This document shows positions 1 to 5,367 of a stretch of 5,367 nucleotides of DNA, piece by piece. The notes beneath the pieces are model-generated. The model was given only the letters and a program-made list of their open reading frames with translations. It had not been told where the DNA came from and did not search any database. Positions within the stretch are counted from its first letter, which is position 1. Each line of letters starts with the position of its first letter. Origin of the DNA: Nitrospiraceae bacterium (GTDB taxonomy: Bacteria; Nitrospirota; Nitrospiria; Nitrospirales; Nitrospiraceae); NCBI GenBank assembly GCA_014534095.1, contig JACVSD010000116.1, positions 1 through 5,367 of the forward strand, in the 5' to 3' direction. The translations under genes were made by a program, and so were the position numbers.

Positions 1-302
1 ATTGTCTGACGCTCTGGGTGACTAATCTCCTGGAACGCAACGTCCCCAATGATGAAGTCTTTGCGTCAGTGTCGGAGCTGCTTGAGACAATCCGATGGAG
101 CGCAGCGCACGTCGTGATTGTGACGAATGAATTGGGATTAGGGTTGGTTCCTATGGATGCCGGCGGACGGCGCTTTCGGGAGCTGGCCGGCCGTGTCAAT
201 CAGCAGGTCGCCGAAGAGGCCGATGAAGTGTACCTGGTCGTGAGTGGATTGCCGGTGCGGATTAAATCGACAAATATTAGTCGATCGCGAAAGCCGCGAT
301 GA
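1..302 (+). CDS. cobU: Bifunctional adenosylcobinamide kinase / adenosylcobinamide-phosphate guanylyltransferase CobU, C-terminal part (5' end outside window)
   Basis: CobU phosphorylates adenosylcobinamide and transfers GMP from GTP to give adenosylcobinamide-GDP, the substrate of CobS in nucleotide-loop assembly. Only about the last 99 residues are visible. The reading frame is open from the first base: the first full codon (3-5) starts the segment CLTLWVTNLL, matching the conserved D-C-L-T-L-W block of CobU/CobP. The ATG at 18 would fall inside a longer protein and is not the start. Further family hallmarks are VTNELGLGLVP (bases 120-152), the FRELAGRVNQQVAEEAD stretch and the terminal VVSGLPVRIK. 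The N-terminal P-loop and the guanylylated histidine lie upstream of the window, so catalytic completeness cannot be judged. The stop TGA (300-302) overlaps the cobT start as ATGA. The family call is secure; the symbol follows Salmonella usage (CobP in Pseudomonas). Confidence 0.93.
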   Translation, partial: CLTLWVTNLLERNVPNDEVFASVSELLETIRWSAAHVVIVTNELGLGLVPMDAGGRRFRELAGRVNQQVAEEADEVYLVVSGLPVRIKSTNISRSRKPR

Positions 303-1348
303 GGCTTCACGACGCAATCACACAGATCCAATCTGTGGATCGAGAGGCAATGGCACGGGCGCAGGCACGTCTGGACCGGCTTACTAAACCTATCCGCAGT
401 TTGGGGCGACTCGAGGATCTGGCGGTGTGGTACGCGGGGATCACCGGAGAAGAGCGACCGAAGGTTCCCCGCTCCGCCGTCTTCACATTCGCCGCCGACC
501 ATGGCGTGACGGAAGAAGGCATCAGCGCTTATCCGGCCACCGTCACCGCGCAAATGGTCAAAAATTTTTTGCGGGGCGGCGCAGGTGTCAATGTGCTGGC
601 CTCGCACGCCGACGCAGAGGTGCGCGTGGTAGATATGGGAGTGGCTTATGATTTCGGCGCGCTTCCACGATTGATCTCACGAAAGATCGCTTCGGGAACC
701 AAAAATTTTTTGCGCGGACCGGCCATGACAAGAACGCATGCTGTCGATGCCTTGGAAGTGGGAATCGCGCTGGCTCAGGAGGCCGCCCGCGAGGGGATAA
801 ATCTTTTTGGGGCCGGAGATATGGGAATCGGCAATACCACATCCAGTGCGGCAATCACGGCCATCATGACGGAACAGTCGGCCGCCGCCGTCACCGGTCG
901 AGGTGCCGGCATTGATGACGCAGGTCTGGCACGCAAGATAAAGGTAATCGAACAGGCCCTTGCTCGCCATTCGGTGGACCTGAACGATCCCATCGATGTC
1001 GTAGCAAAGGTCGGAGGGTTCGAGATCGCCGGTCTCGCCGGATTGATCTTGGGCGGTGCCGCCTGCAAGGTGCCTGTCGTGCTCGATGGATTCATTGCAG
1101 GCGCTGCCGCCTTGATAGCGGTCAAGCTCAATCCGCTGAGTCGCGACTATCTCATGGCCTCTCATCTCTCGGTGGAGCGCGGCCATCATCTTCTACTCCG
1201 ACAGCTCAAGTTGATGCCGCTACTCGATCTGAACCTCCGTCTCGGAGAGGGAACGGGCGCGTGCCTCGGCATCGGGCTCGTTCAAGCCGCCATAAAGATT
1301 TTGACGCAGATGGCGACCTTCGACGAAGCCGGTGTCTCACAACGGTGA
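299..1348 (+). CDS. cobT: Nicotinate-nucleotide--dimethylbenzimidazole phosphoribosyltransferase CobT
   Basis: CobT moves phosphoribose from nicotinate mononucleotide to the lower-ligand base, giving alpha-ribazole 5'-phosphate for CobS; it is cytosolic. The 349-residue product is close to the family's usual 350 or so and spans the whole domain. Visible motifs are KPIRSLGRLE (30-39), ADHGVTEEGISAYP (66-79), NFLRGGAGVNVLA (89-101), GDMGIGNTT (173-181), GRGAGIDDAGLARK (200-213) and LRLGEGTGA (314-322). Glu317 in the last motif matches by number the catalytic glutamate reported for Salmonella CobT. Residue 174 is Asp where I recall Glu in the Salmonella protein. The ATG at 299 overlaps the cobU stop (ATGA) and gives the expected N-terminus. 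No good Shine-Dalgarno precedes it, so translation probably relies on coupling to cobU. Base specificity (dimethylbenzimidazole or another base) cannot be read from the sequence. Confidence 0.97.
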   Translation: MRLHDAITQIQSVDREAMARAQARLDRLTKPIRSLGRLEDLAVWYAGITGEERPKVPRSAVFTFAADHGVTEEGISAYPATVTAQMVKNFLRGGAGVNVLASHADAEVRVVDMGVAYDFGALPRLISRKIASGTKNFLRGPAMTRTHAVDALEVGIALAQEAAREGINLFGAGDMGIGNTTSSAAITAIMTEQSAAAVTGRGAGIDDAGLARKIKVIEQALARHSVDLNDPIDVVAKVGGFEIAGLAGLILGGAACKVPVVLDGFIAGAAALIAVKLNPLSRDYLMASHLSVERGHHLLLRQLKLMPLLDLNLRLGEGTGACLGIGLVQAAIKILTQMATFDEAGVSQR

Positions 1349-2115
1349 TCGTAGAGCACGTGGCTCGTACATTTTTCATTGCCTGGCATTTTCTGACCGC
1401 CATCCCTCTGAGCCGTCTGCACCATGATCCAACGCCGCGCGAGTTGGCGCTGTCGATGGGTTGGTTTCCGGCCATCGGCCTCATCTTGGGAGGGTTGCTT
1501 GCTGCGACCGACCTCTTGCTCGCCGATCTGTTTGCCCGCCATGTAGTCGATGTTCTGTTGATACTGTTGCTGGTCCTGATGACAGGAGGTCTTCATCAGG
1601 ATGGATTGGCCGATACGATGGATGGGTTGGCGGGCGGCCACACGCCGGCCGAACGGCTCACCATCATGCGGGATGCACGTATCGGTGCAATCGGTGCGAC
1701 GGCTTTGGTCTTGGCCTTAGGGTTCAAGTACGCAGCACTGGCGGCAGTTCCGCAGGCGGAACGCGCTCCGCTGCTGATTTGTATGCCGGCGGTCGGACGC
1801 TGGGCCATGGTCGTCGGGGCGATTTCGGCCCACTACGCACGGCCCGAAGGTGGATTGGCTGAACCGTTTCTTCAGCATCTCTCACGAATGATGCTCATCT
1901 TGGCTACGGTCATGCTGGTCGGTGCGGCATGGTGGTTGATCGGCCCGATCGGGACTGTGATCAGCTTGAGTCTGACGGTGCTCACGGCCCGCGCCGTGAC
2001 GGCGCTTTGTAATCGGCTCTGTGGAGGGATCACCGGTGACACCTTGGGCGCCACGAACGAACTTACCGAGACCCTCTTTCTCCTGTCGGCGCCGGCTCTA
2101 CTGAGTTTGCGATGA
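1345..2115 (+). CDS. cobS: Adenosylcobinamide-GDP ribazoletransferase (cobalamin synthase) CobS
   Basis: CobS joins adenosylcobinamide-GDP to alpha-ribazole or its phosphate, closing the nucleotide loop. It is an integral inner-membrane enzyme. With the GTG start at 1345 the product is 256 residues, a normal family length. Family signatures are FLTAIPL near the N-terminus (16-22), the acidic GGLHQDGLADTMDG (81-94), IMRDARIGAIG (107-117) and GGITGDTLGATNE (227-239). The Asp-rich motifs are expected to bind metal and substrate. Several hydrophobic segments are visible, around 41-60, 67-80, 113-130 and 175-205, as expected of a membrane protein. GTG 1345 is preferred because it forms a GTGA overlap with the cobT stop and leaves the FLTAIP motif near the N-terminus. 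GTG 1360 is a possible alternative giving a product five residues shorter. The same frame stays open back to ATG 1261, but that extension lies inside cobT and looks non-coding. No clear Shine-Dalgarno is present. Confidence 0.95.
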   Translation: MIVEHVARTFFIAWHFLTAIPLSRLHHDPTPRELALSMGWFPAIGLILGGLLAATDLLLADLFARHVVDVLLILLLVLMTGGLHQDGLADTMDGLAGGHTPAERLTIMRDARIGAIGATALVLALGFKYAALAAVPQAERAPLLICMPAVGRWAMVVGAISAHYARPEGGLAEPFLQHLSRMMLILATVMLVGAAWWLIGPIGTVISLSLTVLTARAVTALCNRLCGGITGDTLGATNELTETLFLLSAPALLSLR

Positions 2116-3068
2116 CAGCCGGTCAGTTATTACTCGCCTGCGCACTGGATGCCGCCCTGGGCGATCCGCGTTGGCTTCCTCATCCGGTGCGGCTGTTGGG
2201 TCGCGTGATTGCTTGGTACGACGGCTTGATCAGGCGCGTGACGCGCCATCCGGCTGCCGAACGGGCGGCGGGGATTGCGCTTGCGATTGGGCTGCCGTCG
2301 CTCTCGTACCTCGCGGCATCGGTTGTGATTCAGTTCGCCGATGAGGCTCATGAATTGATCGGCAAAGCCGTGGGGGTGTATCTAGCTGTTACGACGTTGG
2401 CTATGCGCGATCTTGTCGATCACGCTCGTGCGGTGCGCGATGCGCTGATAGCGGGGTCGCTCCAGCAGGCAAGGAACGCTGTTGCTCTCATCGTGGGTCG
2501 GGATACCATGGAGCTCTCTGAATCGGAAATTGTCCGCGCGACGGTAGAAACGATTGCCGAGAGCGCTTCGGACGGCATCCTTGCGCCATTGTTCTATCTG
2601 GTCCTCGGAGGACCGCCGTTGGCATTAGCCTATAAGGCCGTCAATACGTTGGATTCCATGGTAGGGCATCGCGAGAGAAAGTACCGGTATCTGGGTTGGG
2701 CGTCGGCCAAACTGGATGACGCCGCAAATTGGCTGCCGGCCCGCCTTACCGGTGTGCTGTTGGCGCTCGCTGGCGGGATGGTGACTTGCGATCGGTCGAC
2801 CATGCAGCATGCGTGGAAGATCCTGCGTCGCGATGGGTCCAAACACCCGAGCCCAAACAGCGGATGGCCAGAGGCGGCGATGGCCGGGGCGCTGCATGTT
2901 CAACTCGGCGGTATTAACCTATATCGTGGCGTTCCTTCCGTGCGGCCTCGACTAGGGGACGATGGAGAGCCATTGACCGTTTCACACATCGATCGAGCCC
3001 TGACATTGATGTTGGCTGCCTCTGGAACGGGAGTTTTATTCGCGACGGCGTGGTTGAGTTTCCTATGA
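2112..3068 (+). CDS. cbiB: Adenosylcobinamide-phosphate synthase CbiB
   Basis: CbiB is the membrane enzyme that couples (R)-1-aminopropan-2-ol phosphate, made by CobD, to the propionate of adenosylcobyric acid, giving adenosylcobinamide phosphate. The 318-residue product has the family's full length. Conserved blocks are LDAALGDPRWLPHPVRLLG (12-30), VGRDT (128-132), VETIAESASDGILAPLFY (145-162), YKAVNTLDSMVGHR (174-187), the Y..LGWASAKLDDAANWLPAR stretch (193-211) and RRDGSKHPSPNSGWPE (239-254). Hydrophobic stretches near 52-70, 86-98, 156-175, 211-225 and the C-terminus fit a multi-pass membrane protein. The ATG overlaps the cobS stop as ATGA, which fixes the start with an N-terminus typical of the family. 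No separate Shine-Dalgarno is apparent. The orthologue in the Pseudomonas nomenclature is called CobD, not to be confused with the next gene. Confidence 0.96.
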   Translation: MTAGQLLLACALDAALGDPRWLPHPVRLLGRVIAWYDGLIRRVTRHPAAERAAGIALAIGLPSLSYLAASVVIQFADEAHELIGKAVGVYLAVTTLAMRDLVDHARAVRDALIAGSLQQARNAVALIVGRDTMELSESEIVRATVETIAESASDGILAPLFYLVLGGPPLALAYKAVNTLDSMVGHRERKYRYLGWASAKLDDAANWLPARLTGVLLALAGGMVTCDRSTMQHAWKILRRDGSKHPSPNSGWPEAAMAGALHVQLGGINLYRGVPSVRPRLGDDGEPLTVSHIDRALTLMLAASGTGVLFATAWLSFL

Positions 3069-4159
3069 AGGCCGGTTCATCGCACGGCGGCAACGTGTAT
3101 GCGGCAGCACGTGAGACCGGCCGGCCGGTGCATCGCCTCGTCGATTTCAGCGCGAGCATTAATCCTCTTGGTCCATCGCCTCGGGCTATTCGGGCGATTG
3201 CGTCTGCGCTTCCGCAAATTCTCCATTATCCGGATCCCGACTGCCTGGCGCTTCGCGGCGCACTCGCGAAACGGCTTGGCCTTACTCCGGAGAGTTTGAT
3301 GATCGGGAATGGATCGAGCGAAATCATTCATCTGCTGCCGGCGGCACTGTCGATTCGCCATGCGTTGATCGTCGGTCCGACCTTCTCCGAGTACGCGCGC
3401 GCGATGGCAGCCGCCGGCGGCCGAATCAGCCTTGTCAATGCGACACGCGAAGACCGATACCGGCCTCCGTTGACACGCGTGCGTTCAATGATTCTGACGG
3501 GCCGGCCGCACATAGATGCCGTCTTTCTCTGCAATCCCAATAGTCCGACAGGTCGGAGCCTTGCCGTCGAGCTACTCATGGAACTCTTGCAAGCAGCGTC
3601 TTATCAAGGCTTATGGGTTGTGATCGACGAGACCTTTGTCGATTACTGCGAAGACCTTTCGGTCATCTCGCAAGTCGGCCGCAATTTCCGACTGATCATA
3701 TTGCGAAGCTTTACGAAGTTCTACGCGTTACCGGGATTGAGAATCGGCTATGCGGCCGGCACCCCGGAAGTCATTTTACGTATTCGGAAACGCCAGCCGC
3801 CTTGGTCCGTGAATTCCCTGGCTCAGGTCGCCGCTCTAGCCGGACTGGAAGATCGTGGCCATGCCCGCAAGAGTCTTGCCTTTATGCAAGAAGAACGACG
3901 GCGGTTAATCACCGGTCTGAAATCGCTTCCCGGTGTGGTCGTCTTCCCTTCGGCCGCAAATTTTCTCTTGGTGGAGCTTCCCCGCAATCTGACGGCCGCC
4001 CGCTGCATTGATGCGCTGCGACGTCACGGTATGCTGGTGCGTGAATGCTTATTAAAAGATGGATTCAACTCACGAACGATACGGATGGCGGTCCGTACGC
4101 CGGCACAGAACCAACGCTTGCTCACCGCGCTCCGCCGTCTACTGAAGGATTCCATGTGA
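3065..4159 (+). CDS. cobD: Threonine-phosphate decarboxylase CobD (PLP-dependent, aminotransferase fold I)
   Basis: CobD decarboxylates L-threonine O-3-phosphate to (R)-1-aminopropan-2-ol phosphate, the arm that CbiB attaches. It is cytosolic and related to histidinol-phosphate aminotransferase. The 364-residue product has the family length. The N-terminal HGGNVYAAAR (7-16) and DFSASINPLGPSP (27-39) are characteristic of cobamide-pathway members rather than HisC. Fold-type I features are GNGSSE (81-86), NPNSPTG (157-163), the PLP-ring Asp in VIDET (Asp188), and SFTKFYALPGLRIGY with the probable Schiff-base Lys218. Arginines around 337-344 (RTIRMAVR) probably bind the substrate carboxylate or phosphate. 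ATG 3065 is chosen because it makes an ATGA overlap with the cbiB stop and starts next to the HGGN motif. An in-frame GTG at 3050 would add five residues and has no better ribosome site. HisC function is possible in principle, but the motifs and neighbours (cbiB, cobU) argue for CobD. Confidence 0.94.
   Translation: MKAGSSHGGNVYAAARETGRPVHRLVDFSASINPLGPSPRAIRAIASALPQILHYPDPDCLALRGALAKRLGLTPESLMIGNGSSEIIHLLPAALSIRHALIVGPTFSEYARAMAAAGGRISLVNATREDRYRPPLTRVRSMILTGRPHIDAVFLCNPNSPTGRSLAVELLMELLQAASYQGLWVVIDETFVDYCEDLSVISQVGRNFRLIILRSFTKFYALPGLRIGYAAGTPEVILRIRKRQPPWSVNSLAQVAALAGLEDRGHARKSLAFMQEERRRLITGLKSLPGVVVFPSAANFLLVELPRNLTAARCIDALRRHGMLVRECLLKDGFNSRTIRMAVRTPAQNQRLLTALRRLLKDSM
4144..4149 (+). 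promoter_or_regulatory. Ribosome binding site of cbiZ inside the cobD 3' end
   Basis: The sequence GAAGGA ends 6 bases before the GTG at 4156. It lies within the last codons of cobD and matches the anti-Shine-Dalgarno core AAGGA at a normal distance. It is the only internal cob junction here with a recognisable ribosome site. It supports GTG 4156 over any start further upstream in the same open frame. Confidence 0.55.
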
Positions 4160-4887
4160 GTCGACTTCTTCCCAAGAATCTTCAGACCAGGTTTGTCGTT
4201 CATGATCGGAGTCTCTTGATCGATTTGGGATGTTGCCGGCGTGTCTTATCGTCTGCTCCACGAAGAGGTGGTCTCGTGCGCGCACGCTACATTCTGAATC
4301 ATCAAGTGGAGGCAAACCCGATCGCGGCGCCGTTTGCCCGTAGAAGGCGGAGATGGGAAGACCCGGCGAGATATTTGGGACGCGTGGCGCGTCGGCTCGG
4401 AGGAGATGCGCCTTGCGTCGGTTTAATGACGGCCGTTTCGCTCAAACAATTGGTCGTCATGCGTGAGGAAACGGACGATGTCTGGATAGAAGGATTTTTT
4501 ACGGTCGGCATCTCCAATGCCGTAAGGGCCGGTGAGTCTACCGGCCCTATTCAGAGGAACACTTCAGAGTCTGCCGGAACCATCAACATGGTTTTGGTTA
4601 CGAATGCGCGTCTCACGTCGATGGCGCTCGTCGGAGCCGTTCAGGTTGCGACCGAGAGTAAAACCGCCGTCTTACTGTCTCGGCGCATCCGGAGTTGGAC
4701 CGGGCGCCCAGGAGCGACCGGCACCGGTACCGATGCCGTTGTCGTCGTGAGCGGGGAAGGCCGCCTTGTTCGCTACAGCGGGACCCACACGCAATTCGGT
4801 GAGATGGTCGGGCGGCTCGTCAGGCGCGGTGTCAGTGAAGGGCTCATTCATTCAAAAGGCGGTTCCACTATCGGGCTCCGCAGATAA
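4156..4887 (+). CDS. cbiZ: Adenosylcobinamide amidohydrolase CbiZ
   Basis: CbiZ hydrolyses the amide bond holding the aminopropanol arm of adenosylcobinamide, yielding adenosylcobyric acid that CbiB can reuse. It was first known from archaeal cobinamide salvage and later from bacterial cobamide remodelling. The 243-residue product carries the family blocks in order: VLSSAP..GG (30-39), ARYILNHQV (43-51), DPARYL (69-74), VGLMTAVSL (88-96), FTVGISNAVRAG (115-126), GTINMVLV (141-148), TESKTAVL (166-173), ATGTGTDAVVVV (187-198) and YSGTHTQFG (207-215). No signal peptide or membrane segment is seen, so it is probably cytosolic. The start is GTG 4156, forming a GTGA overlap with the cobD stop and preceded by GAAGGA; the frame is open further upstream but only as a shadow of cobD. 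A run of five arginines (62-66) precedes the DP motif. This appears to be the last gene of the operon. Confidence 0.93.
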   Translation: MSRLLPKNLQTRFVVHDRSLLIDLGCCRRVLSSAPRRGGLVRARYILNHQVEANPIAAPFARRRRRWEDPARYLGRVARRLGGDAPCVGLMTAVSLKQLVVMREETDDVWIEGFFTVGISNAVRAGESTGPIQRNTSESAGTINMVLVTNARLTSMALVGAVQVATESKTAVLLSRRIRSWTGRPGATGTGTDAVVVVSGEGRLVRYSGTHTQFGEMVGRLVRRGVSEGLIHSKGGSTIGLRR

Positions 4888-5024
4888 CCCTTCCCCTATC
4901 CGTCTTTCCCTCAGGCTGCCAAATTTCGTCTTGTCTGGTCGTAAATTGAACAGTCCCATTGCCGCGTCTCTTCAAAAGTGCCTTCCCTAATCTTGCCTTA
5001 AAAACAACCGGTTTAGTGATTTTA

Positions 5025-5037
5025 TGCACAGAGTGCA
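5025..5037. repeat. Short inverted repeat in the intergenic region
   Basis: TGCAC and GTGCA are perfect 5-base arms around AGA. The outer bases add partial symmetry, with TTTTA on the left and AAAAT on the right. It could be a weak transcription stop for the cob operon or an operator for the downstream gene. The arms are short enough that chance is also reasonable. Confidence 0.3.
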
Positions 5038-5113
5038 AAATTCTGTCACCATCAGCACCAAATTTGCTTCAGGGCGGAGGATCTGTAGGTTACGACTTTA
5101 GTATTGCCCGAGG

Positions 5114-5120
5114 AAGGAGG
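5114..5120 (+). promoter_or_regulatory. Strong Shine-Dalgarno sequence of the downstream gene
   Basis: AAGGAGG lies 5 bases before the ATG at 5126 and is a near-ideal complement of the 16S rRNA 3' end. It fixes the start of the last gene. It contrasts with the cob genes, most of which lack such a site. Confidence 0.85.
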
Positions 5121-5125
5121 CCATT

Positions 5126-5367
5126 ATGACTGCCAAGGTCGCAGCGGTGCTAGTCGGCATAGGTTGTCTAGCCGGGGTGCTGCTGACATCAGGACCGGCA
5201 CTACCAGCGAATGAAGCCGAGACCGCCGAGCTCGTTGTGAGACTACTGCAAGCCGGTCACAGCGTCATTTCAAACCATCAAGAACTGATCAACGATCCTT
5301 CTAAAGCGAATAAAGGATTTACCCCGGATTATTTGGCTGAAAAGATGGTGGAAAAATACAGAGAGAC
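5126..5367 (+). CDS. Exported protein resembling the Tll0287-like / DUF3365 family, N-terminal part (3' end outside window)
   Basis: The first 80 codons are visible, with no stop before the window ends. Residues 1-28 look like a Sec signal peptide: a short N-region with Lys4, a hydrophobic core from about 5 to 20, then small residues (GPALPA) suggesting cleavage near residue 25 or 28, so the protein probably acts in the periplasm. The mature part, with ELVVRLLQAGHSVIS, NHQELINDP and NKGFTPDYL, resembles from memory the start of Tll0287-like (DUF3365) domains. Those domains are found in periplasmic or sensor proteins, and some members carry a c-type heme motif. No CxxCH is seen in the visible part; if present it would be further downstream. 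A strong Shine-Dalgarno and a 238-base gap from cbiZ suggest a separate transcription unit. A cobamide role is not implied. Coding status is confident, family assignment moderate, function unknown. Confidence 0.7.
   Translation, partial: MTAKVAAVLVGIGCLAGVLLTSGPALPANEAETAELVVRLLQAGHSVISNHQELINDPSKANKGFTPDYLAEKMVEKYRE

Larger units (their letters stand above)
4888..5125 (+). other. Intergenic region between the cob operon and the next gene
   Basis: These 238 bases separate cbiZ from the next start. They are more AT-rich than the genes, especially 4995-5065. I see no convincing coding frame, no stable GC-rich stem followed by a T-run, no good -35/-10 pair and no B12-box (GCCACTG-like) cobalamin riboswitch core. 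A short dyad at 5025-5037 and the self-complementary AACCGGTT (5006-5013) are the only structures noted. A promoter for the downstream gene presumably lies here but cannot be placed. Confidence 0.6.

Noticed and set aside
677..1189. Long open frame on the minus strand opposite cobT (170 codons)
   Set aside because: It lies fully within cobT, whose motifs are unmistakable. Its translation shows no recognisable motif and it has no ribosome site; it is a shadow of codon bias in a GC-rich gene. The shorter minus-strand frames at 200-607, 775-1131 and 1282-1641 were rejected for the same reason.
1261..1344. Upstream extension of cobS to the ATG at 1261
   Set aside because: The added 28 residues are arginine-rich and unlike CobS N-termini, and they overlap the conserved end of cobT. 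The GTG at 1345 gives a normal family length.
3050..3064. GTG at 3050 as the cobD start
   Set aside because: It would add five residues inside cbiB with no better ribosome site. ATG 3065 gives the same ATGA overlap as the other junctions and starts right before HGGN.
4045..4155. Upstream extension of cbiZ to the ATG at 4045
   Set aside because: The extra 37 residues are an out-of-frame reading of the conserved cobD C-terminus. GTG 4156 has a Shine-Dalgarno and a GTGA overlap.
4353..4372. GGGAAGACCCGG-like string recalling part of a cobalamin riboswitch
   Set aside because: It lies inside the cbiZ coding sequence, with no B12 box or surrounding helices, so it is a chance resemblance.
4766..4990. 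Small + strand open frame running from cbiZ into the intergenic region
   Set aside because: Most of it overlaps conserved cbiZ codons in another frame. It has no ribosome site and no recognisable protein features.
4993..5025. Possible promoter with TTGCCT as -35
   Set aside because: No acceptable -10 hexamer occurs at 16-19 bases; the T-rich TTTTAT is 21 bases away. Too weak to call.
5126..5170. Possible lipoprotein signal (Cys14 in the last protein)
   Set aside because: The residues before the Cys (VGIG) do not fit a usual lipobox, and the hydrophobic core continues past it. An ordinary Sec signal peptide is more likely.

Overview
The window holds the late part of a cobamide (vitamin B12) biosynthesis operon, followed by the start of an unrelated exported protein. 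All recognisable genes are on the + strand. Composition is moderately GC-rich and codon use looks even across the cob genes. The organism is a bacterium. The style of the proteins and the Tll0287-like (DUF3365) protein after the operon make me suspect Nitrospira or another Nitrospirota member, but this is inference from memory and not shown by the sequence.

Layout: the 3' part of cobU (1-302) is followed by cobT (299-1348), cobS (1345-2115), cbiB (2112-3068), cobD (threonine-phosphate decarboxylase, 3065-4159) and cbiZ (4156-4887). With the starts chosen here, all five junctions are 4-base ATGA or GTGA overlaps. This points to one polycistronic, translationally coupled unit. The promoter, and any cobalamin riboswitch, would lie upstream of the window.

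The genes form a coherent pathway. CobD makes aminopropanol phosphate from threonine phosphate, and CbiB joins it to adenosylcobyric acid. CobU activates the product with GTP. CobT turns the lower-ligand base (for example dimethylbenzimidazole) into its ribotide. CobS joins the two halves at the membrane. CbiZ cleaves the aminopropanol arm from imported or recycled cobinamide and returns it to adenosylcobyric acid. CbiZ in the same operon as a bifunctional-type CobU suggests salvage or remodelling of cobamides as well as late-stage synthesis.

A 238-base intergenic region (4888-5125) follows, with a short dyad but no convincing terminator, promoter or riboswitch. A new gene then begins at 5126 behind a strong Shine-Dalgarno sequence. 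It encodes a signal-peptide-bearing protein that resembles the Tll0287-like/DUF3365 family and runs off the end of the window. I see no mobile element, CRISPR array, tRNA or rRNA, and nothing that demands a new biological system. The most interesting points are the CbiZ-containing gene set and the unbroken chain of overlapping start and stop codons.
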